Assembly: GCA_902496945.1 (NCBI GenBank)
Contig: CABVDE010000046.1
Span: 1 to 15,365, forward strand
DNA from: an uncultured Collinsella sp.
GTDB lineage: Bacteria > Actinomycetota > Coriobacteriia > Coriobacteriales > Coriobacteriaceae
DNA: 15,365 nucleotides
Direction: 5' to 3'
Both the position numbers and the translations under genes were made by a program. The notes below the pieces were generated by a model. The model had not been told where the DNA came from, searched no databases, and was given only the letters and a program-made list of their open reading frames with translations. Shown piece by piece: positions 1-7,107 of the stretch; position 1 is the first letter of the stretch; every line of letters starts with the position of its first letter.

Positions 1-53
1 CCCTGGACCTTGGGATTAAGAGTCCCCTGCTCTACCAACTGAGCTAACGACCC
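1..53 (-). tRNA. tRNA-Lys (anticodon CTT), 3' end outside window
   Basis: Read on the minus strand, the 5' acceptor half GGGTCGT starts at 53, followed by a D-arm GCTC/GAGC. The anticodon loop CTCTTAA lies at 22-16, with anticodon CTT at 20-18, which decodes AAG (Lys). The variable loop and the first bases of the T-stem are present; the rest of the T-arm, the acceptor 3' half and CCA lie beyond base 1. The outermost anticodon-stem pair is a G-A mismatch, and the other four pairs are regular. It follows tRNA-His after a 22-nt spacer and is probably co-transcribed with it. Confidence 0.9.
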
Positions 54-75
54 GATATCAACACGAAGCAAGAAC

Positions 76-153
76 TGGGGTGGGTAAAGGGACTCGAACC
101 CTCGACCTACGGGACCACAACCCGTCGCTCTAGCCAACTGAGCTACACCCACC
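76..153 (-). tRNA. tRNA-His (anticodon GTG)
   Basis: This is a complete cloverleaf on the minus strand. The acceptor stem is GTGGGTG, with the extra G-1 typical of tRNA-His at 153 facing the discriminator C at 79. The anticodon loop TTGTGGT is at 120-114 with anticodon GTG at 118-116. The T-arm has GAGGG-TTCGAGT-CCCTT. CCA is encoded at 78-76. It is the first gene of a His-Lys tRNA pair, with a strong promoter about 25 nt upstream. Confidence 0.96.
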
Positions 154-179
154 GTGTCCTGTGCGCTTCGCGCTCGACC

Positions 180-208
180 ATTATTGCAAGGAACGCCACG
201 CGATGCAA
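180..208 (-). promoter_or_regulatory. Promoter of the tRNA-His/tRNA-Lys operon
   Basis: On the minus strand a -35 box TTGCAT (208-203) and a -10 box AATAAT (185-180) are separated by exactly 17 bp. Transcription would start near 173, leaving a short leader that contains the mini-hairpin GCGC-GAA-GCGC before the tRNA-His 5' end at 153. Box quality and spacing fit a housekeeping sigma factor. Confidence 0.75.
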
Positions 209-317
209 GCCCCTATTTTCAAGAATTTTGAAAAGAGTTTTTCGGATCCATTTCGAGCATTTCCCACCGGATTCATAGGAGTAAACTTACCCCACCCCGA
301 TGTTCGAAAGGACAAGC

Positions 318-1499
318 ATGAAAGAACTCTCCAATCGCACGGCAACGTTTACCGATTCGGTCATCCGCCGTATGACACGCATCTCCAATAAGTACGGCGC
401 CGTCAACCTCTCGCAGGGCTTCCCCGATTTCGATCCCCCGGCGCAGCTGCTCGATAGCCTCAGCACCATCGCCACCGACCCCAAGCCGCTTTACCACCAG
501 TACTCCATCACCTGGGGCTCTCAGGCCATGCGCGAGGCCCTTGCCGCCAAGCAGGAGCATTTTATGGGCATGCCGGTGAACCCCGACGAGAATATCGTAG
601 TCACCTGCGGCTCCACCGAGGCCATGATGGCCGCCATGATGACGGTCACGAACCCCGGCGACAAGGTCGTCATTTTCTCGCCGTTCTACGAGAACTACGG
701 CGCCGACACCATTCTCTCGGGGGCCGAGCCCATCTACGTGCCGCTCAATCCGCCCACCTTTGACTTCGACCGTGAGGTCCTCGAGGCTGCCTTCCGCGAC
801 AACGACCCCAAGGCCATCGTCCTGTGCAACCCGTCCAACCCCTGCGGCAAGGTCTTTACGCGCGAGGAGCTCACCTTTATCGCCGACCTCTGCAAAAAGT
901 ACGATGCCTACTGCATCACCGACGAGGTCTACGAACACATCGTTTACTCGCCCCACGAGCACGTCTATATGGCCACGCTGCCCGGCATGTTCGAGCGCAC
1001 CATTAGCTGCAGCTCGCTGTCCAAGACTTACTCCATCACCGGCTGGCGTCTGGGTTACACCATCGCTCCCGCCGAAATCACCGAGCGTATCAAGAAGGTC
1101 CACGACTTCCTCACCGTGGGCGCCGCCGCTCCCCTACAGGAGGCCGTCGTCACCGCCCTCAACTTCGACGATAGCTATTATCAGGAGGTCCTCGACCTCT
1201 ACACCGCCAAGCGCGACCTGTTCTGCCAGGGACTCGATAGCATCGGACTCGAGCACAATGTGCCGCAGGGCGCCTACTACGTCATGATGGATATCTCCGA
1301 GTTTGGCTACGACAGCGACCTCGAGTTCTGTGAGGATTTGGCATCGAAGGCAGGCGTTGGAGCCGTGCCGGGCTCGAGCTTTTTCCGCGAGCCCGTCAAT
1401 CACCTGATCCGCTTCCACTTTGCCAAACGCGACGAGACGCTCAATGCAGCGCTGGAAAACCTCAAGTCTCTGCGTGATAAAATCTTGCCGCGCGGGTAG
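318..1499 (+). CDS. PLP-dependent class I/II aminotransferase (methionine/kynurenine-type)
   Basis: A cytosolic fold-type I aminotransferase that moves an amino group between an amino acid and a 2-oxo acid. The protein has 393 aa, the usual length. Visible motifs are NLSQGFPDFDPP (30-41), typical of the methionine/glutamine/kynurenine aminotransferase branch; NPSNPCG (171-177); DEVYE with the pyridine-N Asp202 and Tyr205; SLSKTYSITGWR with the PLP lysine Lys236 and Arg244; and Arg365 in LIRFHF for the substrate carboxylate. I chose the ATG at 318 because AAAGGA (307-312) sits 5 nt upstream; an in-frame ATG at 300 has no well-placed ribosome-binding site. It is transcribed alone, divergent from the tRNAs, and ends at a strong terminator. 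The natural substrate cannot be fixed from sequence. I see no convincing -35/-10 pair in 209-317, only a 7-bp inverted repeat TTTTCAA-N5-TTGAAAA at 216-234 that could be an operator. Confidence 0.93.
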   Translation: MKELSNRTATFTDSVIRRMTRISNKYGAVNLSQGFPDFDPPAQLLDSLSTIATDPKPLYHQYSITWGSQAMREALAAKQEHFMGMPVNPDENIVVTCGSTEAMMAAMMTVTNPGDKVVIFSPFYENYGADTILSGAEPIYVPLNPPTFDFDREVLEAAFRDNDPKAIVLCNPSNPCGKVFTREELTFIADLCKKYDAYCITDEVYEHIVYSPHEHVYMATLPGMFERTISCSSLSKTYSITGWRLGYTIAPAEITERIKKVHDFLTVGAAAPLQEAVVTALNFDDSYYQEVLDLYTAKRDLFCQGLDSIGLEHNVPQGAYYVMMDISEFGYDSDLEFCEDLASKAGVGAVPGSSFFREPVNHLIRFHFAKRDETLNAALENLKSLRDKILPRG

Positions 1500-1529
1500 G
1501 GTACGGCCCAGCAACTAAAGGCACCAAAG

Positions 1530-1567
1530 AAACCTCGCGAACCCGTTGGGTCGCGAGGTTCCTTTTT
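1530..1567 (+). terminator. Rho-independent terminator of the aminotransferase gene
   Basis: A perfect 10-bp stem, AACCTCGCGA (1531-1540) with TCGCGAGGTT (1551-1560), encloses a loop that can pair further as CCC/GGG. It is followed by CCTTTTTA. It lies 31 nt after the aminotransferase stop. Confidence 0.9.
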
Positions 1568-1640
1568 ATAGCGACCTCATTTATTTTTTAGAGCGCTATA
1601 CTTTAGAGAAGGGGCAACTCGTCCCGGAGAGTGGACCACT

Positions 1641-2003
1641 ATGGCAGAGCAGCAGCTTATCGGAGCGCTCGGGGCCGGCGGCACCAAGATGGTCTGTGCC
1701 ACGGGCTATGCGGACGGCACCGTCCTGGAGCGCGAGCAGATCGCGACCACGACTCCGCAGGACACCATCGAGGCCGTCAACGCGTGGTTTGCGAATAAGG
1801 GCATCGCTGCGCTGGGCATCGGCGCGTTTGGCCCCACCGCGGTCAACCCCGCCTCGCCGCAGTACGGCAAGATCCTGGAGACCCCCAAGACGGCATGGCG
1901 CTACTTTGACCTGCTGGGCACTATCCAAAACGAGCTCAATATCCCCTGCGGCTACGATACCGACGTCAACGTCGCCTGCCTGGGCGCACAGGCGCTTCAG
2001 TAA
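1641..2003 (+). pseudogene. Truncated ROK-family fructokinase (N-terminal third only)
   Basis: The 120 residues match the start of ROK-family fructokinases, which are normally about 290-300 aa and phosphorylate sugars with ATP. The phosphate-binding motif GAGGTK is at 11-16, GIGAFGP at 59-65, and YDTDVNVA at 105-112 with the probable catalytic Asp108. The reading frame stops (TAA) just after this point. The zinc-binding region and the second glycine-rich ATP motif are absent, and none of the 114 bases before the next gene encodes them in any frame. The piece kept is well conserved and has a plausible ribosome-binding site (GGAGAG, 1626-1631) and a -10-like TATACT (1597-1602), so loss looks recent or the fragment is still expressed. 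Kinase activity is very unlikely. A clean deletion fits better than a simple frameshift. Confidence 0.8.
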
Positions 2004-2017
2004 CAGACACACCCACA

Positions 2018-2068
2018 GGGCGTGGCGCGCCAGGCAAATCCGACCTACGGAACGACGCCGCCACGCCC
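2018..2068. repeat. 10-bp inverted repeat behind the truncated kinase
   Basis: GGGCGTGGCG (2018-2027) is the exact reverse complement of CGCCACGCCC (2059-2068), with a 31-nt spacer. It begins 14 nt after the kinase stop and has no T-run of its own. It may be a scar of the event that removed the kinase C-terminus, or simply a stabilising stem; I cannot tell which. Confidence 0.5.
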
Positions 2069-2085
2069 CAAATAAGCCCTCAAAT

Positions 2086-2132
2086 AAAAAAGGCCGCCTA
2101 GGACCAAACAATACGTCCTAGGCGGCTTTTTT
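2086..2132. terminator. Bidirectional terminator between kinase remnant and VanZ gene
   Basis: A perfect 12-bp stem, GCCGCCTAGGAC (2093-2104) with GTCCTAGGCGGC (2115-2126), has a 10-nt loop. A run of six A precedes it (2086-2091) and six T follow (2127-2132), so it can stop transcription on both strands. The stop codon of the minus-strand VanZ gene (2120-2118) is inside the stem. Confidence 0.93.
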
Positions 2133-2567
2133 GGCGCGTATCAGCGACCGTAAGAGATATCGGAGCACAACGCCCGTTGCCGCTCCACAGCAGTCGATCA
2201 TCACATCGGTGATCATGCCGGCGCGCCCCGGCACAAAGAGCTGAATCGTCTCGTCGATCGAGGGAATCAGCAGCAGGAACACCGCCGTGGGCAACAGCAC
2301 GTCAAAGGTACACCGGCCCTCAAAATCAAAGGCATGCGTTGCCAGGATGCCGAGCACCATATACTCGGTAAAATGCGCGCACTTGCGAACAACAAAGTTG
2401 GTCACCCATTCATATGGAAGCCCCGCGCCGTGTAATAATCCACGGATGGCCTCCATGACCGTTAGACTCAGCGAGCCCGAGCCCGAGCCGGGAACCAGCG
2501 AATTGCCCCAAATCAAGAGCGCCATCAGGCAGGTCACGACCGCCCATTTTCGATTGATCTTAACCAT
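2118..2567 (-). CDS. VanZ-family integral membrane protein
   Basis: A 149-aa membrane protein of the VanZ-like family. VanZ itself gives low-level teicoplanin resistance, but most family members are uncharacterised, so no resistance role is implied. Four hydrophobic segments fall at about residues 8-24, 66-80, 88-104 and 120-140. Family signatures are visible: RKCAHFTEY (61-69), DETIQLFVPGR (105-115) and the following TDVMID (120-125). I chose the ATG at 2567: GGAGG lies 12 nt upstream, the protein then begins MVKINRK before the first membrane helix, and it starts 7 nt after the preceding gene's stop. An in-frame ATG at 2615 would add 16 basic residues and overlap that gene. It is the second gene of a probable two-gene operon, and its C-terminus runs into the terminator. 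Confidence 0.88.
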   Translation of the reverse strand: MVKINRKWAVVTCLMALLIWGNSLVPGSGSGSLSLTVMEAIRGLLHGAGLPYEWVTNFVVRKCAHFTEYMVLGILATHAFDFEGRCTFDVLLPTAVFLLLIPSIDETIQLFVPGRAGMITDVMIDCCGAATGVVLRYLLRSLIRAKKAA

Positions 2568-2574
2568 GCAGAAT

Positions 2575-3975
2575 TTATGCCTCCGCGCGGAGCGGCGCGA
2601 AGCTGGCGGTACCACCCTCGATAACGCTCAGATAGGCACGGCCCGTACGCTTGGCGGTAGAGGACTGCAGGCGCTCGATCTCTTCCTCGAGAATCTGATT
2701 GACGCGCTCGTGACGACGGTTTTCCATAATGCCGGCGGCAATGGCCTCGGCTCGCTCGATGCTCTCACGCGAGATACGAGCGGTATCCTCGGGGAACACA
2801 GCGCTGTGACGGCCGATATAGGCGGGAGCAGCAGGCTGAGGGGCAGCGATGGGCGCGGGGGCTGCAACAGAAGCAGGCTCGTCAATCTCATCCAAAATCG
2901 CGGTGGCGGCGGCCCACATGTCCTCGTGGCCCGAGTAATCGGCCATGGGGACATCAACCTCGAGCGAGGCGTCCGGAAGGTCGCCGGTGTCGATACGATC
3001 CTGGGCATCAATCGATGCAGTGATGGCTGCAGGCTCATCGAGGTCATAGAGATCGATGTCCGCGGCGCCGGAGATGATAGGCATGCTGGCAAGGTTTGCG
3101 TTGTACGGCGCAGCCTCAGCCGCCTGCTGCTGGGCAGGAGCGCCCCACAGCGAGCTCTCGGCGGCACGGCGGGCGGCAACGGCCTCCTCGTCTGCGGTCA
3201 TGGATTCATCAACGTACGAATTGTCGGCAGAAGCGTTCGTGTCAGCCGAGGTAGCGCTGTAGGCGTTATTGGCTGCTGCGTTGGCAACGAGTGCCAAGAA
3301 AGCCGCCGTGCTGCCCGCAGGGGCGGCCTGGGAGCCAGACACGGCGCGCGCCGCGGCGGCGATGTCATCGCGATTGAAGGAGCCGGTCTGCCCGCCGTTG
3401 GTGAGCTCGTCGATGGCGACTTGATAGACGTCGCGCGAGCGTGCAGGGTCGCAGCTCACCGGCGAATCGTCGTCGAGCATGCTCTCGATCATGGACCAAG
3501 CCTCGGCTTCGTCCATAGCATCTGCGGCTCGAGCGATGGTGGGTACGCCATCACCGGCATGACGGCGCTGGAACGCACCGGTCAGGCCGGAAAGGAATGC
3601 CGAGGTAGACTGCTCGGGCTGGGCCTGAGGAGCGGAAACCGCAGCACGAGGCGTCGCATCCTGCTGCTGGGCGGGAATCGAAGCGGTCTTGAACTCGCTT
3701 TGATACTGATTGAGATTGGCGGCGCCACCCATGGCATCGGGCTGGAACAGACGCTCTTCACGCTGCGCACGGTACTCGGAGATGCCCAGCGAGGCGGCAT
3801 AGATACCCACACCCGCCACCGCGCCCACGGCAAAGGGAACCGCGCCCGCTACGACCGTCTCGTTCACCGACGAAAACGGCAGCGTCGCGGCATACATGAC
3901 CACAGGGGCGGCAAGGCCGATCCCGCACGATAGTCCGGCAAGGACTGCTCGTTGTGTTGCATCAGAAGAAGCCAT
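2575..3975 (-). CDS. Unrecognised protein: two N-terminal membrane segments, long disordered acidic/Ala-rich region
   Basis: I do not recognise this 466-aa protein. Two hydrophobic segments at about residues 9-31 and 40-63 form a membrane hairpin. After a charged stretch (69-79, EYRAQREERLF) comes a long low-complexity region, rich in Ala, Gln, Pro, Ser and Asp, to about residue 385. Within it are two more ordered-looking acidic blocks, 150-195 (with EAWSMIESMLDDD) and 300-362 (with DIDLYDLDEP and HEDMWAAATAILDEIDEP). Residues 400-437 look like an amphipathic helix or coiled coil (RISRESIERAEA ... EEEIERLQ), followed by a short tail. The ATG at 3975 has GGGGAG 7 nt upstream; the longer frame opens with TTG at 4002 and is less likely. 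It is followed 7 nt later by the VanZ gene. Composition suggests a membrane-tethered scaffold or regulatory protein, which is only inference. Confidence 0.8.
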   Translation of the reverse strand: MASSDATQRAVLAGLSCGIGLAAPVVMYAATLPFSSVNETVVAGAVPFAVGAVAGVGIYAASLGISEYRAQREERLFQPDAMGGAANLNQYQSEFKTASIPAQQQDATPRAAVSAPQAQPEQSTSAFLSGLTGAFQRRHAGDGVPTIARAADAMDEAEAWSMIESMLDDDSPVSCDPARSRDVYQVAIDELTNGGQTGSFNRDDIAAAARAVSGSQAAPAGSTAAFLALVANAAANNAYSATSADTNASADNSYVDESMTADEEAVAARRAAESSLWGAPAQQQAAEAAPYNANLASMPIISGAADIDLYDLDEPAAITASIDAQDRIDTGDLPDASLEVDVPMADYSGHEDMWAAATAILDEIDEPASVAAPAPIAAPQPAAPAYIGRHSAVFPEDTARISRESIERAEAIAAGIMENRRHERVNQILEEEIERLQSSTAKRTGRAYLSVIEGGTASFAPLRAEA

Positions 3976-4111
3976 GAGCTCTCCCCATCTTCCAGCACCC
4001 AAATCGCATCATTCAGTTGGCTGCGCGAGAGAAGATGAAGCGGGGCTATGCCCCAAAGCAACGGTATATGGTTCGTTTCATCTGCGTTTTCCGTCGCGAA
4101 GCTTAAATGCT

Positions 4112-4140
4112 ATTATGCGAAACCGCCCCGTCGATTGCAA
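4112..4140 (-). promoter_or_regulatory. Promoter of the unknown-protein/VanZ operon
   Basis: The minus-strand -35 box TTGCAA (4140-4135) and -10 box CATAAT (4117-4112) are 17 bp apart. The start would be near 4105, giving a 5' leader of about 130 nt before the ATG at 3975. The 312-base gap 3976-4287 holds only this promoter, its leader and the rho terminator; I see no gene in it. Confidence 0.65.
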
Positions 4141-4217
4141 GCGACGATGTCGGATTGAAACGGGAAACCTGCTGCTCGTCGGTCTTATGGTCAAAAAATG
4201 GCGCCAAGCGGCGATAT

Positions 4218-4250
4218 GGAAAAGGGCCGAGGCGCGAGCCCCGACCCTTT
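4218..4250 (-). terminator. Probable terminator downstream of rho
   Basis: On the minus strand a 13-bp stem (4250-4238 with 4233-4221), with two G-T wobbles and a 4-nt loop, is followed by TTTTCC. The wobbles become C-A mismatches on the plus strand, so it is oriented for rho. It begins 38 nt after the rho stop. The T-run is short. Confidence 0.7.
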
Positions 4251-4287
4251 ATCGCATTGATGGCTATCGTCGCGTGTGGATGACGGC

Positions 4288-6852
4288 CTAGAACGTCTGC
4301 TCGTAATCGCTGTGCTTTTTGGCAGAACGCACCAGGAACTCCTGGTTGGTGTTGGTGCCCTTAAGGCCCTTGATAAACGATGCGGCGGCGCGCTCGGTGT
4401 TGTTCATGCCGGCGAGGATGCGGCGCAGGCCAAAGACAAACGGGCGCATCTGCTCGTCGACCAGCAGGTCCTCGTTGCGCGTACCGGAGGCAACGGGGTC
4501 GATAGCCGGGAAGATACGGCGATCGGCCAGGTCGCGGTCGAGCTTGAGCTCCATGTTGCCGGTGCCCTTGAACTCCTCAAAGATGACCTCGTCCATCTTG
4601 GAACCGGTGTCGATGAGGGCGGAAGCCAAAATGGTGAGCGAGCCACCGTTCTCGATATTACGGGCTGCGCCCAGGAAGCGCTTGGGCGGATACAGGGCTG
4701 CCGAATCGACGCCGCCCGAAAGGATGCGGCCCGAGGCGGGAGCGGCCAAGTTGTAAGCGCGGGCAAGGCGGGTGATGGAGTCTAGCACTACCACGACGTC
4801 GCCACCCAGCTCCACGATGCGCTTGGCGCGCTCGATGACGAGCTCGGCCACGCGGGTGTGGTTGTCGGCAGGCATATCGAAGGTCGAGGCCACGACCTCG
4901 CCCTTGATGGAACGCTGCATATCGGTGACCTCTTCGGGGCGCTCGTCGACGAGCAGGCAGATGAGGTGCACCTCGGGGTTGTTAATCGAGATGGACTGGC
5001 AGATCTTCTTGAGGATCGTGGTCTTGCCGGCCTTGGGCGGCGACACGATCAGGCCACGCTGGCCCTTACCGATCGGTGACACGATATCGATGGCTCGACC
5101 GGTGATGGAATCCTTGCCGTGCTCCATGCGCAGCGGCTCATTGGGATAGACCGGCGTGAGGTCGCCGAACTTGGGGCGATTGCGAATCTGCTCGGGATCC
5201 AGACCGTTGACGGTCGTGATTTTGGCGAGGCCGGCGCGCTTATCGCCGCCGCGCGAGGGGCGAAGCGAGCCCTCGATGACGTCGCCCGTGCGCAGGCGCG
5301 CGGAGCGGATGAGGTAGGCGGGCACGAAGGCGTCGTCGTTGGACTTCATATAGCCGTGGGCGTGGATGATGCCGGAGCTGTCCTGGCGAATCTGCAGAAT
5401 GCCCTTGATGTCGCGGAAGCCCTCAGCCTTCGCGGCGGTGGTGTAGATCTCCTCGACGAGCTCGGCCTTCTTCTTGCCGGTCGTCTCGATCTCGAACTCC
5501 TTTGCCTTCTCACGCAGCTCAGCGACCTTCATGGCCGCGAGCTCCTCACGTGAAAGCGTGGGCTCGGTGGGGGCGGCGTTGCGCTCCTTGTTGCGCTGTT
5601 TGCGATCGCGCTGACGATTGCGACGGTCGTTGTTGCGCTCGTCCTTGCGCTCGTTGCGCTCGTCGTTACGCTTGTGCTGGCGGCGGTTGGGGCGGGCGCC
5701 GTCTTCGGCCTCGGCGGGGGCGGCACCATCGGTTGCGGGGGCGTCGGCGTTGGCCGCAGCGGCGTCATTGGCCTCGGCGCCGGAATCGACCTGCGCTTCG
5801 ACATCAGCCTGCTGCTCGGACGCCTTGGCCTTAGCGGACTTCTTACGACCGCCCTTGGGCTTCTCGGACGCAGGCTGTTCGACGTCCTGAGGCTCTGCGG
5901 CATCAGTCGACGCATCGGCGGTCGTCTCGGCGGAATCCTCGGACGCACCCTTCTTGGCAGCCTTGGCCTTGGACGTGCGCTTAGCAGCAGTGCGACGGCT
6001 GCGACCGGGACGGACATCGGCGGGCTCGACATCGTCGGGAGCTGCCTCGGAAGTCGCAGCATCCTGGACGGGCGCATCGGCAGCAGTTGCGGACTCGGCG
6101 GTCGCCGCAGCATCCCGAGCGGCTGCGGCTGCGGCTGCGGCCTTCTCGGCCTCGACGAAGGCCTTGGGCTTGCGGCCGCGACGGTGCGGGCGCAAAGCCG
6201 GATCGACAACGGGAACTTCACCGGCCTCGACAGGCGCGGCGGGCTCAGCAGGTAATGTGCCCTCCCCTGCCGCGGAACGGACCGAAGTCTCAGCGGACTC
6301 GGGGGCCACCTGCTCGGCAACCTGCTCGGTCTTAGCGGCCGTGCGACGGCGCGTGCGCGGTGCCGGCTTCTCGGTCGGCTGGTCGGCGGCAGAAACCTCG
6401 ATGGCCGCAGGCGTCTCGGGCACAGACGGAGCTGCAAGCTCGGTCAGAGCCGCGGCCTCGCGCTCGGCAGCACGACGACGGGCGCGCACCACCTGAGCCT
6501 CGCTGATCTGCGCCAACGCACGTGCCTGCGCGACCTCATCGGAAATCGGCGCCGAGGAGTCAGCTGCAACAGTGCGCTTGGCGCGCGTGGTACGGCGCTT
6601 GGGCTTGGCGACCTCCTCGCCGTCAGCGGCAGGCTTGGCCGTACGGCGGGTGCGCTTGGGCTTTGCCGGAGCAGCCTCCTCACCAGTTGCAGGCACGGCC
6701 TTCTCAGCCGCTGCAGGCGCAGGCGTCGAAGCAGCCTTAGGCGTCTCAGGAGCCGAGGCTTGCGCGGGCGCCGCGACCTGGTCCGACGCAACCGGTGCAG
6801 CGGGAGCGGCCTGCGTCGTCGTTATTTCGTTTTCTTGCTGTTGATCAGACAC
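4288..6852 (-). CDS. rho: Transcription termination factor Rho with long disordered N-terminal extension
   Basis: An RNA-dependent hexameric ATPase that ends transcription at unstructured C-rich RNA. The 854-aa chain has a conserved core of about 422 residues (433-854), the size of E. coli Rho. In order: an N-terminal helical subdomain (433-478), the RNA-binding OB fold (484-545), Walker A PPKAGKTT (605-612), the glutamate region VDERPEEV (635-642), Walker B DVVVVLDS (685-692), the Q-loop region SGGVDSAALYPPKR (712-725) and the R-loop region around GTGNME (763-768). Residues 1-432 are low complexity: Ala/Glu/Pro stretches alternate with basic islands near 64-71, 83-93, 165-174, 221-230, 281-301 and 331-343, then an Arg/Asn-rich tract at 387-424. 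Extended, Arg-rich N-termini are known in actinobacterial Rho and help it act on GC-rich structured RNA. The start is GTG (6852); an in-frame stop lies four codons upstream and no strong ribosome-binding site is visible, which may limit translation. Confidence 0.97.
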   Translation of the reverse strand: MSDQQQENEITTTQAAPAAPVASDQVAAPAQASAPETPKAASTPAPAAAEKAVPATGEEAAPAKPKRTRRTAKPAADGEEVAKPKRRTTRAKRTVAADSSAPISDEVAQARALAQISEAQVVRARRRAAEREAAALTELAAPSVPETPAAIEVSAADQPTEKPAPRTRRRTAAKTEQVAEQVAPESAETSVRSAAGEGTLPAEPAAPVEAGEVPVVDPALRPHRRGRKPKAFVEAEKAAAAAAAARDAAATAESATAADAPVQDAATSEAAPDDVEPADVRPGRSRRTAAKRTSKAKAAKKGASEDSAETTADASTDAAEPQDVEQPASEKPKGGRKKSAKAKASEQQADVEAQVDSGAEANDAAAANADAPATDGAAPAEAEDGARPNRRQHKRNDERNERKDERNNDRRNRQRDRKQRNKERNAAPTEPTLSREELAAMKVAELREKAKEFEIETTGKKKAELVEEIYTTAAKAEGFRDIKGILQIRQDSSGIIHAHGYMKSNDDAFVPAYLIRSARLRTGDVIEGSLRPSRGGDKRAGLAKITTVNGLDPEQIRNRPKFGDLTPVYPNEPLRMEHGKDSITGRAIDIVSPIGKGQRGLIVSPPKAGKTTILKKICQSISINNPEVHLICLLVDERPEEVTDMQRSIKGEVVASTFDMPADNHTRVAELVIERAKRIVELGGDVVVVLDSITRLARAYNLAAPASGRILSGGVDSAALYPPKRFLGAARNIENGGSLTILASALIDTGSKMDEVIFEEFKGTGNMELKLDRDLADRRIFPAIDPVASGTRNEDLLVDEQMRPFVFGLRRILAGMNNTERAAASFIKGLKGTNTNQEFLVRSAKKHSDYEQTF

Positions 6853-6877
6853 AGTGTTTGCTCAACTTTCTTTTCAA

Positions 6878-6950
6878 GCCCTGTGATCACATGCTCCCTG
6901 CATATACCTTCAGGGCGGCTAAACAGTCTAGTTCCGTTCAAAACGACGGA
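6878..6950 (-). promoter_or_regulatory. Structured 5' leader of rho
   Basis: The transcript between the rho promoter and its GTG (about 135 nt) can form two stems: TCCGT/ACGGA (6950-6946 with 6937-6933), and GCCCTG/CAGGGC (6916-6911 with 6883-6878) ending about 25 nt before the start codon. Rho genes are often autoregulated by termination in their leader, so the structure may matter. Without alignment this is inference. Confidence 0.35.
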
Positions 6951-6995
6951 CATCATTGATCTGTATCGAGATGATTGCGTCAAATACGCAGCGTT

Positions 6996-7023
6996 AGTGT
7001 AACACAACCGCCGCCACCTGCAA
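6996..7023 (-). promoter_or_regulatory. Promoter of rho
   Basis: The minus-strand -35 box TTGCAG (7023-7018) and -10 box TACACT (7001-6996) are spaced by 16 bp. The start would be near 6989. The GGGAC tandem repeat at 7026-7072 lies immediately upstream of the -35 box. Confidence 0.6.
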
Positions 7024-7025
7024 CT

Positions 7026-7072
7026 TAGTCATTAGGGACGTTCTTAAACGACTAGTCAAAAGGGACACTCTT
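7026..7072 (+). repeat. Tandem GGGAC element, copy 1 (27-bp period, central palindrome)
   Basis: Two units start at 7026 and 7053 and agree at 16 of 20 positions: TAGTCANNAGGGAC, then GTTCTT in unit 1 and ACTCTT in unit 2. The architecture is GGGACGTTC (7035-7043), 18 bp, then GGGACACTC (7062-7070). An 8-bp perfect palindrome GACTAGTC sits at 7050-7057, six bases after the first box. A second copy with the same layout lies at 13658-13705 on the other strand. There is no ORF. It abuts the rho promoter. Confidence 0.75.
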
Positions 7073-7107
7073 TGGTTTACCACCCACGAATCAGACTGCC
7101 TCCGCCA

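Noticed and set aside
273..1103. Minus-strand frame (276 codons) opposite the aminotransferase
   Set aside because: Shadow of a gene with clear catalytic motifs; the composition is that of an antisense translation.
1546..2121. Plus-strand frame (191 codons) overlapping the kinase remnant
   Set aside because: Out of frame with the ROK motifs and Ser/Arg/Pro-rich. It also begins inside the terminator at 1530-1567.
2118..2567. Glycopeptide resistance gene
   Set aside because: VanZ-like proteins are widespread without a van cluster, and none of vanH/A/X/R/S is nearby. Only the family name is justified.
2287..3933. Plus-strand frame (548 codons) opposite the unknown 466-aa protein
   Set aside because: Arg/Gly-rich shadow with no ribosome-binding site. 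The minus strand has a good ribosome-binding site, a promoter, membrane segments and a downstream partner gene.
6882..6891. TGTGATCACA palindrome in the rho leader as a CRP-type site
   Set aside because: CRP sites need a six-base spacer between TGTGA and TCACA, and the position inside the transcribed leader is unsuitable. Probably chance or part of the leader fold.
7026..7072. CRISPR array from the 27-bp periodicity
   Set aside because: Only two degenerate units with no spacer-like unique sequence between them, and no cas genes in the window.
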